The notes: a model not told the origin generated them from the sequence alone. Counted from the first letter of the stretch, positions 1 through 9,396 are shown. The stretch: DNA of 64,000 bases from JAZLEZ01 sp045615505 (GCA_045615505.1 JAZLEZ010000008.1:25338-89337), one strand, 5' to 3'. Translations and numbers: made by a program.

Positions 1-1495
1 CAGCACGGTCAGTGACCGGAAGAATTATAACCTGTTCCGGAGCAAGCCAAAGAGGGAACGCTCCTGCGAAATGTTCGGTAATGATTCCGAAAAATCTTTC
101 TATTGAACCGTAAACAACACGATGAATCATAACCGGTGTCTGTCTGTTTCCGTCACTGTCTATGTATTCAAGGTCAAATCTTCCCGGAAGCTGATAGTCA
201 AGCTGAATTGTTCCGCACTGCCATACACGCCCCAGACAGTCTGTCACATGGAAGTCAAGTTTAGGTCCATAGAAAGCACCGTCTCCGGCATTAACCTCAT
301 AAGTTTTTCCGATAGAAGTAATTGCATCAGCCAGAGCGTTCTCGGCCTTTTCCCAATCTCCTCTTGTTCCGATATGATCTTCAGGCATAGTTGAAAGAAC
401 AATCTTATAAGGAAGATTGAATACGCTGTACATCTCGTCAAGAAGCTTTGTGATTCTTACAACTTCGCTCTGAATCTGTTCTTTTGCAAGCAGGATATGA
501 GCATCATCCTGAGTAAATGCACGCACACGGAACATTCCGTGAAGAGAACCGCTGGCCTCATGTCTGTGGACATTTCCCAATTCACCGTATCTCAAAGGTA
601 ATTCTCTGTAGCTGTGAGGCTCAAGAGAGTAAACCAGTATTGAACCCGGACAGTTCATAGGTTTGATGGCGTAATCTTCTTTTTCTATTACGGTTGTGTA
701 CATATTTTCTTTGTAGTGATCCCAGTGTCCTGAAGTCTCCCAAAGAGTTCTTTTCATAATCTGGGGAGTCTGGATTTCAAGATAATCCCACTTCTTGTGT
801 TCCTGTCTCCAAAAGTTGATAAGCTCATTTTTTACAATCATTCCGTTATGAAGATAGAAAGGGAATCCCGGAGCTTCATCTCTGAATGCAAACAAACCCA
901 AATCTCTGCCGATTTTTCTGTGATCACGGCGTTTGGCTTCTTCAATTCTCTCTATATAAGCATCAAGCTCTTCTTTGCTCTGAAATGCAATTCCGTAAAT
1001 TCTCTGAAGAGTTTCTCTGTTGGAATCACCTCTCCAATATGCAGCGTTACAGGATAAAAGCTTGAAGGCATTTTGCTTTACTCTGCCTGTATTATCCAGA
1101 TGAGGTCCTGCACAAAGATCCGTAAATTCTCCCTGTGAATAGAAAGAAATAGGAACGCCTTCGGGAAGGTCATTGATAAGTTCAACCTTAAACGGTTCCT
1201 CTCTGTCTTCCATATACTTGATGGCTTCTTTTCTGGGAAGTTCAAAGCGTTCTATTGCAAGTTTTTCCTTGCAAATCTTTTTCATTTCTTCTTCGATTTT
1301 TTCAATATGCTCAGGTGTAAATGCAAACGGTGCAAGAGTATCATAGTACCAGCCTTCTGCAATTGAAGGTCCTATTGCCAGCTTGATTTCAGGCCAAAGT
1401 CTCTTGATAGCCTGAGCCATAATGTGTGAACAAGTATGCCAATACGTATGGCGGTACTCGTCGTTTTCAAATGTGTATCTGTTACCTTCAGACAT
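1..1495 (-). CDS. thrS: Threonyl-tRNA synthetase, TGS-less form (3' end outside window)
   Basis: Charges tRNA-Thr with threonine in the cytoplasm. The translation opens with MSEGNRYTFENDEYRHTYWH, which leads straight into the second editing domain (HxxxH motif in HTCSHIMAQA, residues about 19-28). The class II catalytic core follows, with motif NCPG as a zinc-ligand region and a GxxHRxExSG-type motif 2. The start is fixed by an in-frame TAA four codons upstream and an AGGAG-type site (AGAGGAG) just before the ATG, so the usual N-terminal TGS domain of about 60 residues is really absent. The C-terminal anticodon-binding domain begins before the window edge and the stop lies outside. Identity is certain from the core motifs. 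Loss of TGS is seen in the sequence; its effect is not known from here. Confidence 0.95.
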   Translation of the reverse strand, partial: MSEGNRYTFENDEYRHTYWHTCSHIMAQAIKRLWPEIKLAIGPSIAEGWYYDTLAPFAFTPEHIEKIEEEMKKICKEKLAIERFELPRKEAIKYMEDREEPFKVELINDLPEGVPISFYSQGEFTDLCAGPHLDNTGRVKQNAFKLLSCNAAYWRGDSNRETLQRIYGIAFQSKEELDAYIERIEEAKRRDHRKIGRDLGLFAFRDEAPGFPFYLHNGMIVKNELINFWRQEHKKWDYLEIQTPQIMKRTLWETSGHWDHYKENMYTTVIEKEDYAIKPMNCPGSILVYSLEPHSYRELPLRYGELGNVHRHEASGSLHGMFRVRAFTQDDAHILLAKEQIQSEVVRITKLLDEMYSVFNLPYKIVLSTMPEDHIGTRGDWEKAENALADAITSIGKTYEVNAGDGAFYGPKLDFHVTDCLGRVWQCGTIQLDYQLPGRFDLEYIDSDGNRQTPVMIHRVVYGSIERFFGIITEHFAGAFPLWLAPEQVIILPVTDRA

Positions 1496-1541
1496 TTTTT
1501 TCTCCTCTTACGTAAAGGTTTTACTATTCTATATTTTAAAG

Positions 1542-1577
1542 GATAAAAAATAAAGGCGTCCCTTCCGGAACGCCTTA
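1542..1577 (-). terminator. Rho-independent terminator of the hydrogenase operon
   Basis: On the minus strand AAGGCGT pairs with ACGCCTT across a 10-base loop at 1553-1576, and a T-rich run follows. It lies 17 bases past the hydA stop and before the thrS start, so it separates the two transcription units. Confidence 0.8.
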
Positions 1578-1593
1578 AAGTATCTCAGATGCA

Positions 1594-3360
1594 TCAGCCC
1601 TTGAAAGGAACCTTTGCACTGTAACTTGTATGAAGAAGCTCGTGAGCCTTATGTGAGTTCGGCTTTTCGAGGAACTTGTCATACAGATCCTTAATCTGAG
1701 GATTATTGTGTGACTGTCTGACCTGCTGTCTTTCATCTTCAGAATAAAGAGCATTTGCTCTCTTCTGCTTGTATGTATCAACAATATCAAGACCTTCATT
1801 AGGAAGGAAACACTCACGGACATAAGGCTGACCGCCACCGGCTACACAACCGCCCGGGCACCCCATGATTTCGATGAATGTATACTTGCTCTTGCCTTCA
1901 CGGATCTGGTCCATAAGAACCTTAGCATTCTTCATTCCTGAAGCAACTGCAACTGAAATCTCATTGCCGTTGATGTTAAGTGTAGCTTCCTTGATTCCGT
2001 CAAAACCGCGGACTGCTTCAAACTTAATTGCTTCATGTTCTTTTCCTGTAAGTGCAAAGTATGCTGTTCTGAGAGCAGCTTCCATAACACCACCGGTTAC
2101 ACCGAAGATTACTGCAGCACCTGTGTAATCACCGACAATATCCATATCAAACTGCTCATCAGGGAGCTTTGTAAACTGGATACCGCTTCTCTTAATCAGG
2201 CGACCGAGTTCTCTTGTTGTAAGAACTGCATCAACATCCTTAAGACCGTTTGTTACAAGCTGTTCTCTATCCTTCTCGTACTTCTTTGCAGTACAAGGCA
2301 TAATAGAAACAACGAACATATCCTTAGGATCTACACCGATTTTCTCTGCATAGTAGTGTTTGAGGATTGCACCCTGCATTTCATGAGGGCTCTTGCAGCT
2401 TGAAAGATGATCAAGCTGATCTCCGTAGTAGTATTCTGCATAGTTGATCCAACCGGGTGAACAGGATGTAATCATAGGAAGAACGCCCTTGTTCTTTATT
2501 CTGTCAAGAAGTTCATTTGCTTCTTCCATAATTGTAAGGTCAGCTGCAAAGTTTGTATCAAAGACCTTCTTGAAACCAAGACGTCTGAGCGCTGCAACCA
2601 TCTTACCTGTCACAGGTGTACCTACCGGCATACCGAACTCTTCACCAAGAGCTGCTCTTACTGCAGGAGCTGTCTGAACAACAACATACTTACCGGCCTT
2701 GAAAGCCTCATCGACTTTGTCGATTTCGGAATTTTCCATAAGAGCACCTGTAGGACAGACGCTAACACACTGACCGCACTGGATACAAGGTGAATCTGCA
2801 AAGCTTCTGTTTTCTGCAGGAGCTACGATTGTCTTGAAACCACGGCCTTCAAAACCAAGAATTCCGTTTCCGTGTGCGTTGGCACAACGTGCAATACAGC
2901 GTCCGCAGAGAATACACTTGGAAGTATCTCTTACGATTGCCGGAGCAACTCTGTCCAATGTAACAGGAGTCTTTGCTCCTTCGTACATGTTTTCTCTTGC
3001 ACCTGTAAGGCGTGCAACATGGAGAAGTTCACATTTCTCGTTCTTGTCACATTCCTGACAGTTTCTGTTATGGTTTGAAAGAAGAAGTTCAACTGAAGCT
3101 CTTCTTGCAGCAACTGCCTTAGGTGAAGAAATTCTGATTTCCATACCTTCTGCTACAGGATATACACATGAAGCTACCAAACCTCTGGCACCTGTTGCCT
3201 CAACAAGACAAACACGGCATGAACCACGGTTACATTCACCATGGTTGTATGTGCAAAGTGACGGAATTTCATATCCGCACTGTCTTGCAGCTTCAAGGAT
3301 TGTAAGACCTGCTTCTACCTGATAAGGAACACCTTCAATTTTGATATTAACTAATGCCAT
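1594..3360 (-). CDS. hydA: NAD-linked [FeFe]-hydrogenase catalytic subunit
   Basis: Catalytic subunit of a trimeric cytoplasmic [FeFe]-hydrogenase that makes or consumes H2 with NAD(H), and in related enzymes also ferredoxin. The N-terminus has a plant-type 2Fe-2S domain (C36, C48, C51, C65) and a His-ligated 4Fe-4S site (H97, C101, C104, C110). Two CxxCxxC ferredoxin clusters follow at about 148-205. The H-cluster domain shows TSCSPGW (about 298), MPCTAKK (about 353) and EIMGCPGGC (about 497), supplying the four cysteine ligands. The 588-residue length fits the HndD/HydA family. It is the last gene of the operon, 18 bases after hydB, and is followed by a terminator. All cluster ligands are present, so the enzyme should be active. 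Bifurcation is inferred from the HydABC arrangement. Confidence 0.96.
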   Translation of the reverse strand: MALVNIKIEGVPYQVEAGLTILEAARQCGYEIPSLCTYNHGECNRGSCRVCLVEATGARGLVASCVYPVAEGMEIRISSPKAVAARRASVELLLSNHNRNCQECDKNEKCELLHVARLTGARENMYEGAKTPVTLDRVAPAIVRDTSKCILCGRCIARCANAHGNGILGFEGRGFKTIVAPAENRSFADSPCIQCGQCVSVCPTGALMENSEIDKVDEAFKAGKYVVVQTAPAVRAALGEEFGMPVGTPVTGKMVAALRRLGFKKVFDTNFAADLTIMEEANELLDRIKNKGVLPMITSCSPGWINYAEYYYGDQLDHLSSCKSPHEMQGAILKHYYAEKIGVDPKDMFVVSIMPCTAKKYEKDREQLVTNGLKDVDAVLTTRELGRLIKRSGIQFTKLPDEQFDMDIVGDYTGAAVIFGVTGGVMEAALRTAYFALTGKEHEAIKFEAVRGFDGIKEATLNINGNEISVAVASGMKNAKVLMDQIREGKSKYTFIEIMGCPGGCVAGGGQPYVRECFLPNEGLDIVDTYKQKRANALYSEDERQQVRQSHNNPQIKDLYDKFLEKPNSHKAHELLHTSYSAKVPFKG

Positions 3361-3378
3361 AATTCTCGTCCTCCCTTA

Positions 3379-5241
3379 TCATTTCTTGTCAATTGCGCCG
3401 AACTTACATGTGCTCTGACACATACCGCACTTGATACACTTATCCTGATCAATCTTGAACGGGCTCTTGATTACACCGCTGATTGCACCTACAGGACAGT
3501 TGCGTGAACATGCGCTGCAACCCTTACACTTAGCCGGATCAATTTCATATCTCATGAGTTTCTTACAGACCTTAGCAGGACACTTCTTGTCAACAATATG
3601 AGCAATGTATTCATCTCTGAAGTTTGCAATTGTTGAAAGAATAGGGTTTGCAGCTGTCTGACCGAGAGCACAAAGTGAACCGGCCTTAATTGTAGCAGCC
3701 AGCTCCTCAAGCTTTGAAAGGTCTTCCATTGTTCCCTTTCCTTCCGTAATCTTTGTAAGGATTTCGAGAAGTCTCTTTGTACCTACACGGCAAGGAGAAC
3801 ACTTTCCGCATGATTCGTCGCAGATGAATTCCATATAGAACTTTGCAACATCAACCATACAGTTGTCTTCATCCATAACGATTGCGCCGCCTGAACCCAT
3901 CATTGAGCCACGGGCTACAAGGTTATCAAAGTCAATTTCCGCATCAAGATCTTTTTCAGTAAGACATCCGCCTGAAGGACCGCCCGTCTGAATGGCCTTG
4001 AATTTTTTACCGTTGGGAATTCCACCTCCGATATCGTAAATCAGTTCTCTGAGAGTCGTTCCCATAGGAACTTCTACAAGACCTACATTGTTGATCTTTC
4101 CGCCGAGGGCAAATACCTTTGTTCCCTTGGACTTTTCCGTTCCGCAGGAAGCAAACTGTGCAGCACCGTTTCTGAGGATATAAGGAACCATTGAGAGAGT
4201 TTCTACATTGTTGACAATTGTAGGACAATCCCAAAGACCTTTAACTGCTGGGAAAGGTGGTCTTGGTCTAGGCATACCGCGCATACCCTGAATTGAGTTG
4301 AGCAATGCAGTTTCCTCACCGCAGACAAATGCACCGGCACCCGGTCTGATGTGACAGCGGAATGAAAAGCCTGTTCCGAGGATGTTGTCTCCGAGAAGCC
4401 CCATTTCCTCAGCCTGCTTAATACCGATTTCAAGTCTGTGAATTGCGATAGGATATTCAGCTCTGACATAGAAGTATCCGTTCTGTGCACCGATTGCATA
4501 ACCGGCAATTACCATACCTTCAATAACTGCAAGAGGGTTTCCTTCAAGGATTGATCTATCCATGAATGCACCCGGGTCACCTTCATCACCGTTACAGACA
4601 ACATACTTTGTTCCATCCGGCTGATCCTTTGCAAACTGCCATTTTCTTCCGGTAGGGAATCCTGCACCGCCACGGCCTCTGAGACCTGATGCAAGAACTT
4701 CATTGATTACATCCTGTCTATCCATCTGAAGAGCTTTTGCAAGACCTGCAAATGCACCTGAACCAAGAGCTTCGTTGATATCTTCAGGATTGATTCTTCC
4801 ACACTGTTCAAGAGCGATTCTGCGCTGCTTTTTGTAGAAGTTGATATCATCCTGTTTTACAACCTTTTTCTGTGTTGCAGGATCAACATAAAGAAGTCTT
4901 TCAACAACTTCGTTGCCGATAAGATCTTTTTCCACAATCTCTTCTACATCTGCAAGTGCTACACCCTTGTAAAGAGTATCTTCAGGATAAATCTTTACGA
5001 AAGGACCCTGTGAACAGAATCCGAAACAACCTACCTGATTGACTGTGATTTTATCTGAAAGACCCTTTTCCTTTACAAGTGTTTCAAATTTTTCTCTGAT
5101 TTCTTTTGAATTGGATGAGAGACATCCTGTTCCTCCGCAAAGAACAACAGCTCTCTTGCCTGATGTTCCTGAGAACTTTGCTGCAAGGCATGCACTGCAT
5201 TCCTGCTGTTTTGTCTTCAATTCTTCAAAGTTCTTAATCAT
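3379..5241 (-). CDS. hydB: Hydrogenase NuoF-like flavin subunit
   Basis: FMN- and NAD(H)-binding subunit of the hydrogenase, homologous to NuoF. In order it shows a thioredoxin-like 2Fe-2S domain (cysteines near 35 and 40, then GCFGFC), the NuoF core with GRGGAGFPTGRKW and NGDEGDPGAFMDR for NAD and FMN, a 4Fe-4S site ESCGKCSPC, and a C-terminal two-cluster ferredoxin domain (CKGCSACSRNC and CIKCGMCQSTC). At 620 residues it matches HndC/HydB. Its ATG overlaps the hydC stop as ATGA, pointing to translational coupling. Extra cysteines sit at the N-terminus (CSAC) and before the ferredoxin domain (CPAKVC); the latter are common in this family. The fused 2Fe-2S and ferredoxin domains distinguish it from a complex I subunit. 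Confidence 0.95.
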   Translation of the reverse strand: MIKNFEELKTKQQECSACLAAKFSGTSGKRAVVLCGGTGCLSSNSKEIREKFETLVKEKGLSDKITVNQVGCFGFCSQGPFVKIYPEDTLYKGVALADVEEIVEKDLIGNEVVERLLYVDPATQKKVVKQDDINFYKKQRRIALEQCGRINPEDINEALGSGAFAGLAKALQMDRQDVINEVLASGLRGRGGAGFPTGRKWQFAKDQPDGTKYVVCNGDEGDPGAFMDRSILEGNPLAVIEGMVIAGYAIGAQNGYFYVRAEYPIAIHRLEIGIKQAEEMGLLGDNILGTGFSFRCHIRPGAGAFVCGEETALLNSIQGMRGMPRPRPPFPAVKGLWDCPTIVNNVETLSMVPYILRNGAAQFASCGTEKSKGTKVFALGGKINNVGLVEVPMGTTLRELIYDIGGGIPNGKKFKAIQTGGPSGGCLTEKDLDAEIDFDNLVARGSMMGSGGAIVMDEDNCMVDVAKFYMEFICDESCGKCSPCRVGTKRLLEILTKITEGKGTMEDLSKLEELAATIKAGSLCALGQTAANPILSTIANFRDEYIAHIVDKKCPAKVCKKLMRYEIDPAKCKGCSACSRNCPVGAISGVIKSPFKIDQDKCIKCGMCQSTCKFGAIDKK

Positions 5242-5726
5242 TTGGCGCCTCCCTGTGCTTTGAGTTCCTCAATGATTTTAGGAACAGCGTTAACTGCAAC
5301 TTTTGGATAAACCTTTCCGTTTACAGATACTGCCGGTGCAATACCACAAGCACCAAGACATCTGAGAGCATCAAGAGTAAACAATCCGTCAGGAGTTGTC
5401 TCTCCGGGTTTGATACCCAGAATCTCAGAGAACTTATCGATAACCTGTTGAGCACCCTTTACATAACAGGCCGTACCCAGGCAGCAACCGATGACATACT
5501 TTCCCTTTGGATTGAGTGAGAAGAATGAATAGAAAGTTACGACACCGTAAATTTCCGCTACGCTTATTCCGGTGTTCTTGGAAACAAGTTCCTGAACCTC
5601 CAACGGAATATAGCCGTATTCTCTCTGGATGTCACTCAGAATCATCATCAAAGGAGTATTCTCATTAACGTATCTTTTGCAGATTTCGTTAATTTTAGCT
5701 ACTGCTACTTCGCTTAAATGAGCCAT
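5238..5726 (-). CDS. hydC: Hydrogenase NuoE-like 2Fe-2S subunit
   Basis: Small electron-transfer subunit of the hydrogenase with a thioredoxin fold and one 2Fe-2S cluster. Ligands are seen as Cx4C (CLGTAC) and Cx3C (CLGAC, followed by GIAP). The start at 5726 (MAHLSEVAVAK) has GGAGGT six bases upstream. A longer reading frame begins at 5810 but its extra residues are unlike the family, so it is rejected. The protein is 162 residues, as usual. First gene of hydC-hydB-hydA; NuoG is absent, so this is not complex I. Confidence 0.94.
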   Translation of the reverse strand: MAHLSEVAVAKINEICKRYVNENTPLMMILSDIQREYGYIPLEVQELVSKNTGISVAEIYGVVTFYSFFSLNPKGKYVIGCCLGTACYVKGAQQVIDKFSEILGIKPGETTPDGLFTLDALRCLGACGIAPAVSVNGKVYPKVAVNAVPKIIEELKAQGGAK

Positions 5727-5766
5727 TAATAACCTCCAAATATAGTTTTCAAATAACAGTATTTTT

Positions 5767-5795
5767 ATCATACTTTCAATATCGATAAAACGCAA
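5767..5795 (-). promoter_or_regulatory. Candidate sigma-70 promoter of hydCBA
   Basis: On the minus strand TTGCGT (5795-5790) and TATGAT (5772-5767) are separated by 17 bases, about 40 bases upstream of the hydC ATG. The -10 box matches five of six consensus bases. Predicted by eye only. Confidence 0.5.
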
Positions 5796-5819
5796 CCTCA
5801 ATACCTTCAAAATCCGCGA

Positions 5820-5841
5820 TTAAGTGTACATAAACACATAA
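5820..5841. promoter_or_regulatory. Imperfect 8-6-8 palindrome, candidate operator
   Basis: TTAAGTGT, six bases, then ACACATAA form an inverted repeat with one mismatch. It lies between the divergent hydC and nuclease-family genes, upstream of the hydC -35 box. The size would suit a dimeric regulator such as a redox sensor, but the sequence is not a textbook Rex site. Confidence 0.3.
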
Positions 5842-5888
5842 ATTATCGTTTCTGTAACGAAAAATGGAATTATATGGCGGAGGAATAT

Positions 5889-6851
5889 ATGAAAACCAAA
5901 CCTGTTTTAATGATAATCCTGCTTCTAAACCTGATGTTGTCAGTATCCTGCGATTTTCCTTTTTCCGATTCCGGGAAAAAAAACGGGCAAGACAGAACAT
6001 TTACAGTTGTAACATGGAATGTTCAGAACATCTTCAATGCTGTCGATGACGGAAATGAATATGAAGAATACCGTACGGAATCCGGTTGGAATGAACGCAA
6101 TTACAAGGCAAGGCTGGACAATCTTGCTACTGTATTTTCATATTTTGAGGCAGATACCGTCGTACTAAACGAAATTGAAAACTCTTCCGTAGTTCAAGAC
6201 ATCATAACAAAACTGAACGATTATCCTTACTGCTGTACGGCCGCAGAACCGCACGGTGCCATTAACACGGCTGTTATCAGCAAATATCCTATAGTCAGTT
6301 CATCTGTCCATTCCGTAACAGGAACACGCCCGATTCTTCAGGCAGACATTGAAACACCCAACGGACCTGTCAGGATTTTTGCAGTACATGGAAAGTCCAA
6401 AAGAGATTCGGAAGCATCTTCACGCCAAAAAAGATTGTCTATGGGACAGACTCTTGCAATGGTTTCCGAGCATAATGATGAATGTATGGTTATATTGGCA
6501 GGGGATTTCAATGAGGACATAGACGAGAACAACATCTTCTGTGATATAAGATTCGGAATTTCAGATGCTCCGATTAAGATAAGCTCTTCCTACGGTTCAT
6601 CCTTTTGGTATGAACCTTTTGCAGATCCGGAAATGGACTTCAAATGTGACGGAACTTATTATTACAACAGTACATGGTCACACTATGACCACATAATCTG
6701 TTCTTTTTCTCCGAATTGGTCAATCAATGATGCAGAAATAATCTACAGGGGTATTCTGCTCACATCTGACGGTAAACCCAACAGCTTCAGCAGAACATTA
6801 TTGACCGGAGTATCCGATCACTTGCCTGTTTTACTGCGTTTTGATTATTGA
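5889..6851 (+). CDS. Endonuclease/exonuclease/phosphatase-family lipoprotein
   Basis: Secreted member of the EEP (DNase I-like) metal-dependent hydrolase superfamily; the substrate may be nucleic acid, a phospholipid or an inositol phosphate and cannot be told from sequence. An N-terminal signal peptide ends in LSVSC, a spirochaete-type lipobox, so the protein is probably anchored in a membrane. Catalytic motifs appear in order: TWNVQN, LNEIEN (metal-binding Glu), AGDFNED and SDHLPVLL. The ATG at 5889 is preceded by GGAGG with good spacing; an in-frame ATG at 5874 overlaps that site and is less likely. The 320-residue protein is monocistronic, divergent from the hydrogenase operon and convergent with the nifU-like gene, 19 bases apart. 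Confidence 0.85.
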   Translation: MKTKPVLMIILLLNLMLSVSCDFPFSDSGKKNGQDRTFTVVTWNVQNIFNAVDDGNEYEEYRTESGWNERNYKARLDNLATVFSYFEADTVVLNEIENSSVVQDIITKLNDYPYCCTAAEPHGAINTAVISKYPIVSSSVHSVTGTRPILQADIETPNGPVRIFAVHGKSKRDSEASSRQKRLSMGQTLAMVSEHNDECMVILAGDFNEDIDENNIFCDIRFGISDAPIKISSSYGSSFWYEPFADPEMDFKCDGTYYYNSTWSHYDHIICSFSPNWSINDAEIIYRGILLTSDGKPNSFSRTLLTGVSDHLPVLLRFDY

Positions 6852-6870
6852 AAGTTGCTCCTCTATTACA

Positions 6871-7485
6871 TCAATTCTTGCCGTGGATATGACGCATTTC
6901 CTCATAGAATTCCGTTACTTTGTTTATGCATTTTCCGCATCCTGTTCCGAAACCAGTAAGTTCTTTGAGCTGTTCAATAGTCGTAGCTTTATCGGAAACA
7001 ACAAGCTCCTCAATCATCTGATCCGTAATACCCTTACACTCGCAAAGAATCTTTGCAACAGAAGACTTGTACGGATTGGGGAGGTTCCGCTCTGCCAGAT
7101 AATTGTCAATAGCTGCACGCAAAGCCTTGTCTCCGAGAACCGAACAGTGAAATTTATGTTCAGGAAGTCCTCCGAGAGCCTTTGTGATTAAGTCCGGTGT
7201 TATATTGTAAGCATCCTTGAGAGACATTCCTTTTACCAATTCGCTCATCATGGAAGTTGAAGCTATTGCACTGGCACAACCGTATGTAAGCCATCTGATA
7301 TCTGCAATCCTGTCATCTTTCACAATGATTCCTACTCTCATCTGATCTCCGCATGCAAGAGAACCAACTTCACCATAAGCATCAGGTTCCCAGTTTTCAT
7401 CCTTGTTCCAGATATTCCGCGGATTCATGAAATGTTCCTTAACTGTATCAGTATATACCCAATCTGCCATAAAACTATTACTCAT
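6871..7485 (-). CDS. nifU: NifU/IscU-type Fe-S scaffold with BFD domain
   Basis: Scaffold on which Fe-S clusters are built from sulfur delivered by the adjacent desulfurase. The N-terminal IscU-like domain has the three scaffold cysteines (LACGD, YGCAS, HCSVLGD). The C-terminal part is a bacterioferritin-associated-ferredoxin-like 2Fe-2S domain (CECKG and GTGCGKC). The third domain of full NifU, Nfu, is missing, so at 204 residues this is a two-domain version. Two ATGs lie at 7491 and 7485; the second has the better distance (8 bases) from a GAGG that overlaps the nifS stop. Last gene of the four-gene operon. It probably serves the large Fe-S demand of the hydrogenase upstream, by inference. 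Confidence 0.93.
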   Translation of the reverse strand: MSNSFMADWVYTDTVKEHFMNPRNIWNKDENWEPDAYGEVGSLACGDQMRVGIIVKDDRIADIRWLTYGCASAIASTSMMSELVKGMSLKDAYNITPDLITKALGGLPEHKFHCSVLGDKALRAAIDNYLAERNLPNPYKSSVAKILCECKGITDQMIEELVVSDKATTIEQLKELTGFGTGCGKCINKVTEFYEEMRHIHGKN

Positions 7486-7495
7486 AACCATAACC

Positions 7496-8653
7496 TCAAC
7501 GCGTGGAAATTGCCCTTAACCTCCTGATGATAGGAGGAAGTACTTCCAAAACATATTTTACATCATCCATCGAATTATAACGACCGAATGAAAAACGGAT
7601 TGAACCATGGGCAAGCTCAACATCAACACCGGTTGCAAGAAGAACATAACTCGGTTCAAGAGAACCTGTAGCACAGGCAGAACCGGTTGAAACCGCAATC
7701 CCGCTCATGTCAAGCATAAGAAGAATTGACTCCCCTTCAACATTCTCAAACGATACATCCAAAGTTCCGGGAAGACAATGCTCCTGACAACCGTTTATAT
7801 GAACATGATCAATGGATTTTTCAATTCCTGTTCTCAGAGCCTCACGCATCTGCCAGAGCTTATCATATTCCTGTCCAACTGTTTTTTCTGCAAGTTCTGC
7901 AGCAATTCCGAGACCGTATATTGCAGCAGTGTTGTAAGTTCCCGCGCGTCTGCCGTGCTCCTGTTCGCCACCATGAACAAAAGCTTCAAACGGACATCCG
8001 GATCCGGCATAAAGAACACCCACACCTTTGGGACCGTAGAACTTATGTCCGCTGCATGATAGATAATCAAGATTCCATTTTTTGCAAGATACTTCAATTT
8101 TGCCGATAGCCTGAGTTGCATCAGTATGCATCAAAGCCCCTGCTTTGTGTGCCATCTTGCTGATTGTTTCAATATCCTGAATGGTACCGGTTTCGTTATT
8201 TCCTGTCATAACAGAAACAAGAACAACATCTTCATCCAGAAGACCATCCAGCATTTTCAAATCCACCCGACCTTCTCTGTCCACCCTGACTTGGTCTATT
8301 TCAACACCCTGACTTCTGAGATGCTTTACAGTTTCCATAATTGACGGATGTTCAATTGTTGTTGTTACTATCCGCTTTCCTTTTCCCTGTTTGATAAGAG
8401 AATGTGCTATCTCAAAAACAGTATTATTGGACTCGGAAGCCCCGCTTGTAAAAGTAATCTCTTCAGGCTGACATTCAAGTAAGGACGCAACCTTGGTTCT
8501 GGCTTCGGCAACTAAAGCTGCTGCTCTTCTTCCGAAAGTATGCATACTGGATGCATTTCCGTAAACTCTTGCCTCTGCTTCGGCAACGCCTTTTATGACC
8601 TCTTCTGCCATCTGAGTCGTAGCATTGTTGTCAAGATAAACTATTCTGCTCAT
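7496..8653 (-). CDS. nifS: NifS/IscS-type cysteine desulfurase
   Basis: PLP enzyme that removes sulfur from cysteine as a persulfide for Fe-S assembly. The PLP lysine lies in SGHKFYGPKG and the persulfide-forming cysteine in STGSACATGS, a long flexible loop typical of the class I (NifS/IscS) group. Length (385 residues) is normal. The ATG overlaps the surE stop as ATGA, and the nifU-like gene starts 10 bases after its stop, so the pair is made together. Confidence 0.96.
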   Translation of the reverse strand: MSRIVYLDNNATTQMAEEVIKGVAEAEARVYGNASSMHTFGRRAAALVAEARTKVASLLECQPEEITFTSGASESNNTVFEIAHSLIKQGKGKRIVTTTIEHPSIMETVKHLRSQGVEIDQVRVDREGRVDLKMLDGLLDEDVVLVSVMTGNNETGTIQDIETISKMAHKAGALMHTDATQAIGKIEVSCKKWNLDYLSCSGHKFYGPKGVGVLYAGSGCPFEAFVHGGEQEHGRRAGTYNTAAIYGLGIAAELAEKTVGQEYDKLWQMREALRTGIEKSIDHVHINGCQEHCLPGTLDVSFENVEGESILLMLDMSGIAVSTGSACATGSLEPSYVLLATGVDVELAHGSIRFSFGRYNSMDDVKYVLEVLPPIIRRLRAISTR

Positions 8654-9393
8654 TTCAGTTTTTCCATCTTCCTTTTCATATCCTCGTCAACGGGTTGAAG
8701 CACCCGCAAAGGAGATACGGCAATGATGTGCTTTTTTGCCGTAAGATCAAAGTCCGAACCCTCAGAATATTTCAGAACACCTTCCGGATACGCAGAACCT
8801 TTGAAGTTGTATGTTCCTGCAGGACCCTCAGTCAAAATATGATCATAGTATTCAACATAGTCAACATCGCACAGCTCCCATTTCTGGTTTGAGCCTACGG
8901 GAACATTGATATTTATAAATGAACCGGGATTAATCAGAGATACAAAATCCTCAAGATGATCAACCATAAACCTGACGGCATCTTCATAAGGGACGATTAC
9001 ACCCTCTCCGTCCTGAGCACTGAGAGCAATTGACGGAATATCCCTCAAAGTGCCTTCTGTGGCAGAACCTACAGTACCGGAATAGAGAAGGTCATAACCT
9101 ATGTTGTATCCGTTGTTTACACCGGAAATGATTACATCAGGTTTTTTCAACGGGAAATTACCCAACAGAAAAAACATTACGCAGTCTGCAGGAGAACCCT
9201 GACACACATAATGGCGTTCGCAGACTTTTGTAAAACTTACAGAGGTTTTCAATGAAATGGAATGTGAAAAGCCGCTCCTCTGTTTTTCGGGAGCGCATAC
9301 CCAAACCTCGTGACCAGCATTGCTCAAAGCATCATCAAGCAACTGAATTCCTTCAGCTCCGTAACCGTCGTCATTCGTAAGAAGAATTTGCAT
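8650..9393 (-). CDS. surE: 5'/3'-nucleotidase SurE
   Basis: Metal-dependent phosphatase acting on nucleoside monophosphates, linked to stationary-phase survival. The N-terminal LLTNDDGYGAEGI motif supplies the metal-binding aspartates, and SGVNNGYNIG with GTVGSATEG are family signatures. The protein has 247 residues, the usual size. It is translationally coupled to nifS by ATGA and starts 3 bases after the stop of the galactokinase-like gene. Confidence 0.95.
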   Translation of the reverse strand: MQILLTNDDGYGAEGIQLLDDALSNAGHEVWVCAPEKQRSGFSHSISLKTSVSFTKVCERHYVCQGSPADCVMFFLLGNFPLKKPDVIISGVNNGYNIGYDLLYSGTVGSATEGTLRDIPSIALSAQDGEGVIVPYEDAVRFMVDHLEDFVSLINPGSFININVPVGSNQKWELCDVDYVEYYDHILTEGPAGTYNFKGSAYPEGVLKYSEGSDFDLTAKKHIIAVSPLRVLQPVDEDMKRKMEKLK

Positions 9394-9396
9394 ACC

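Noticed and set aside
5238..5810. Longer start for the NuoE-like subunit
   Set aside because: The extra 28 residues are unlike the family and the internal ATG has a far better ribosome binding site.
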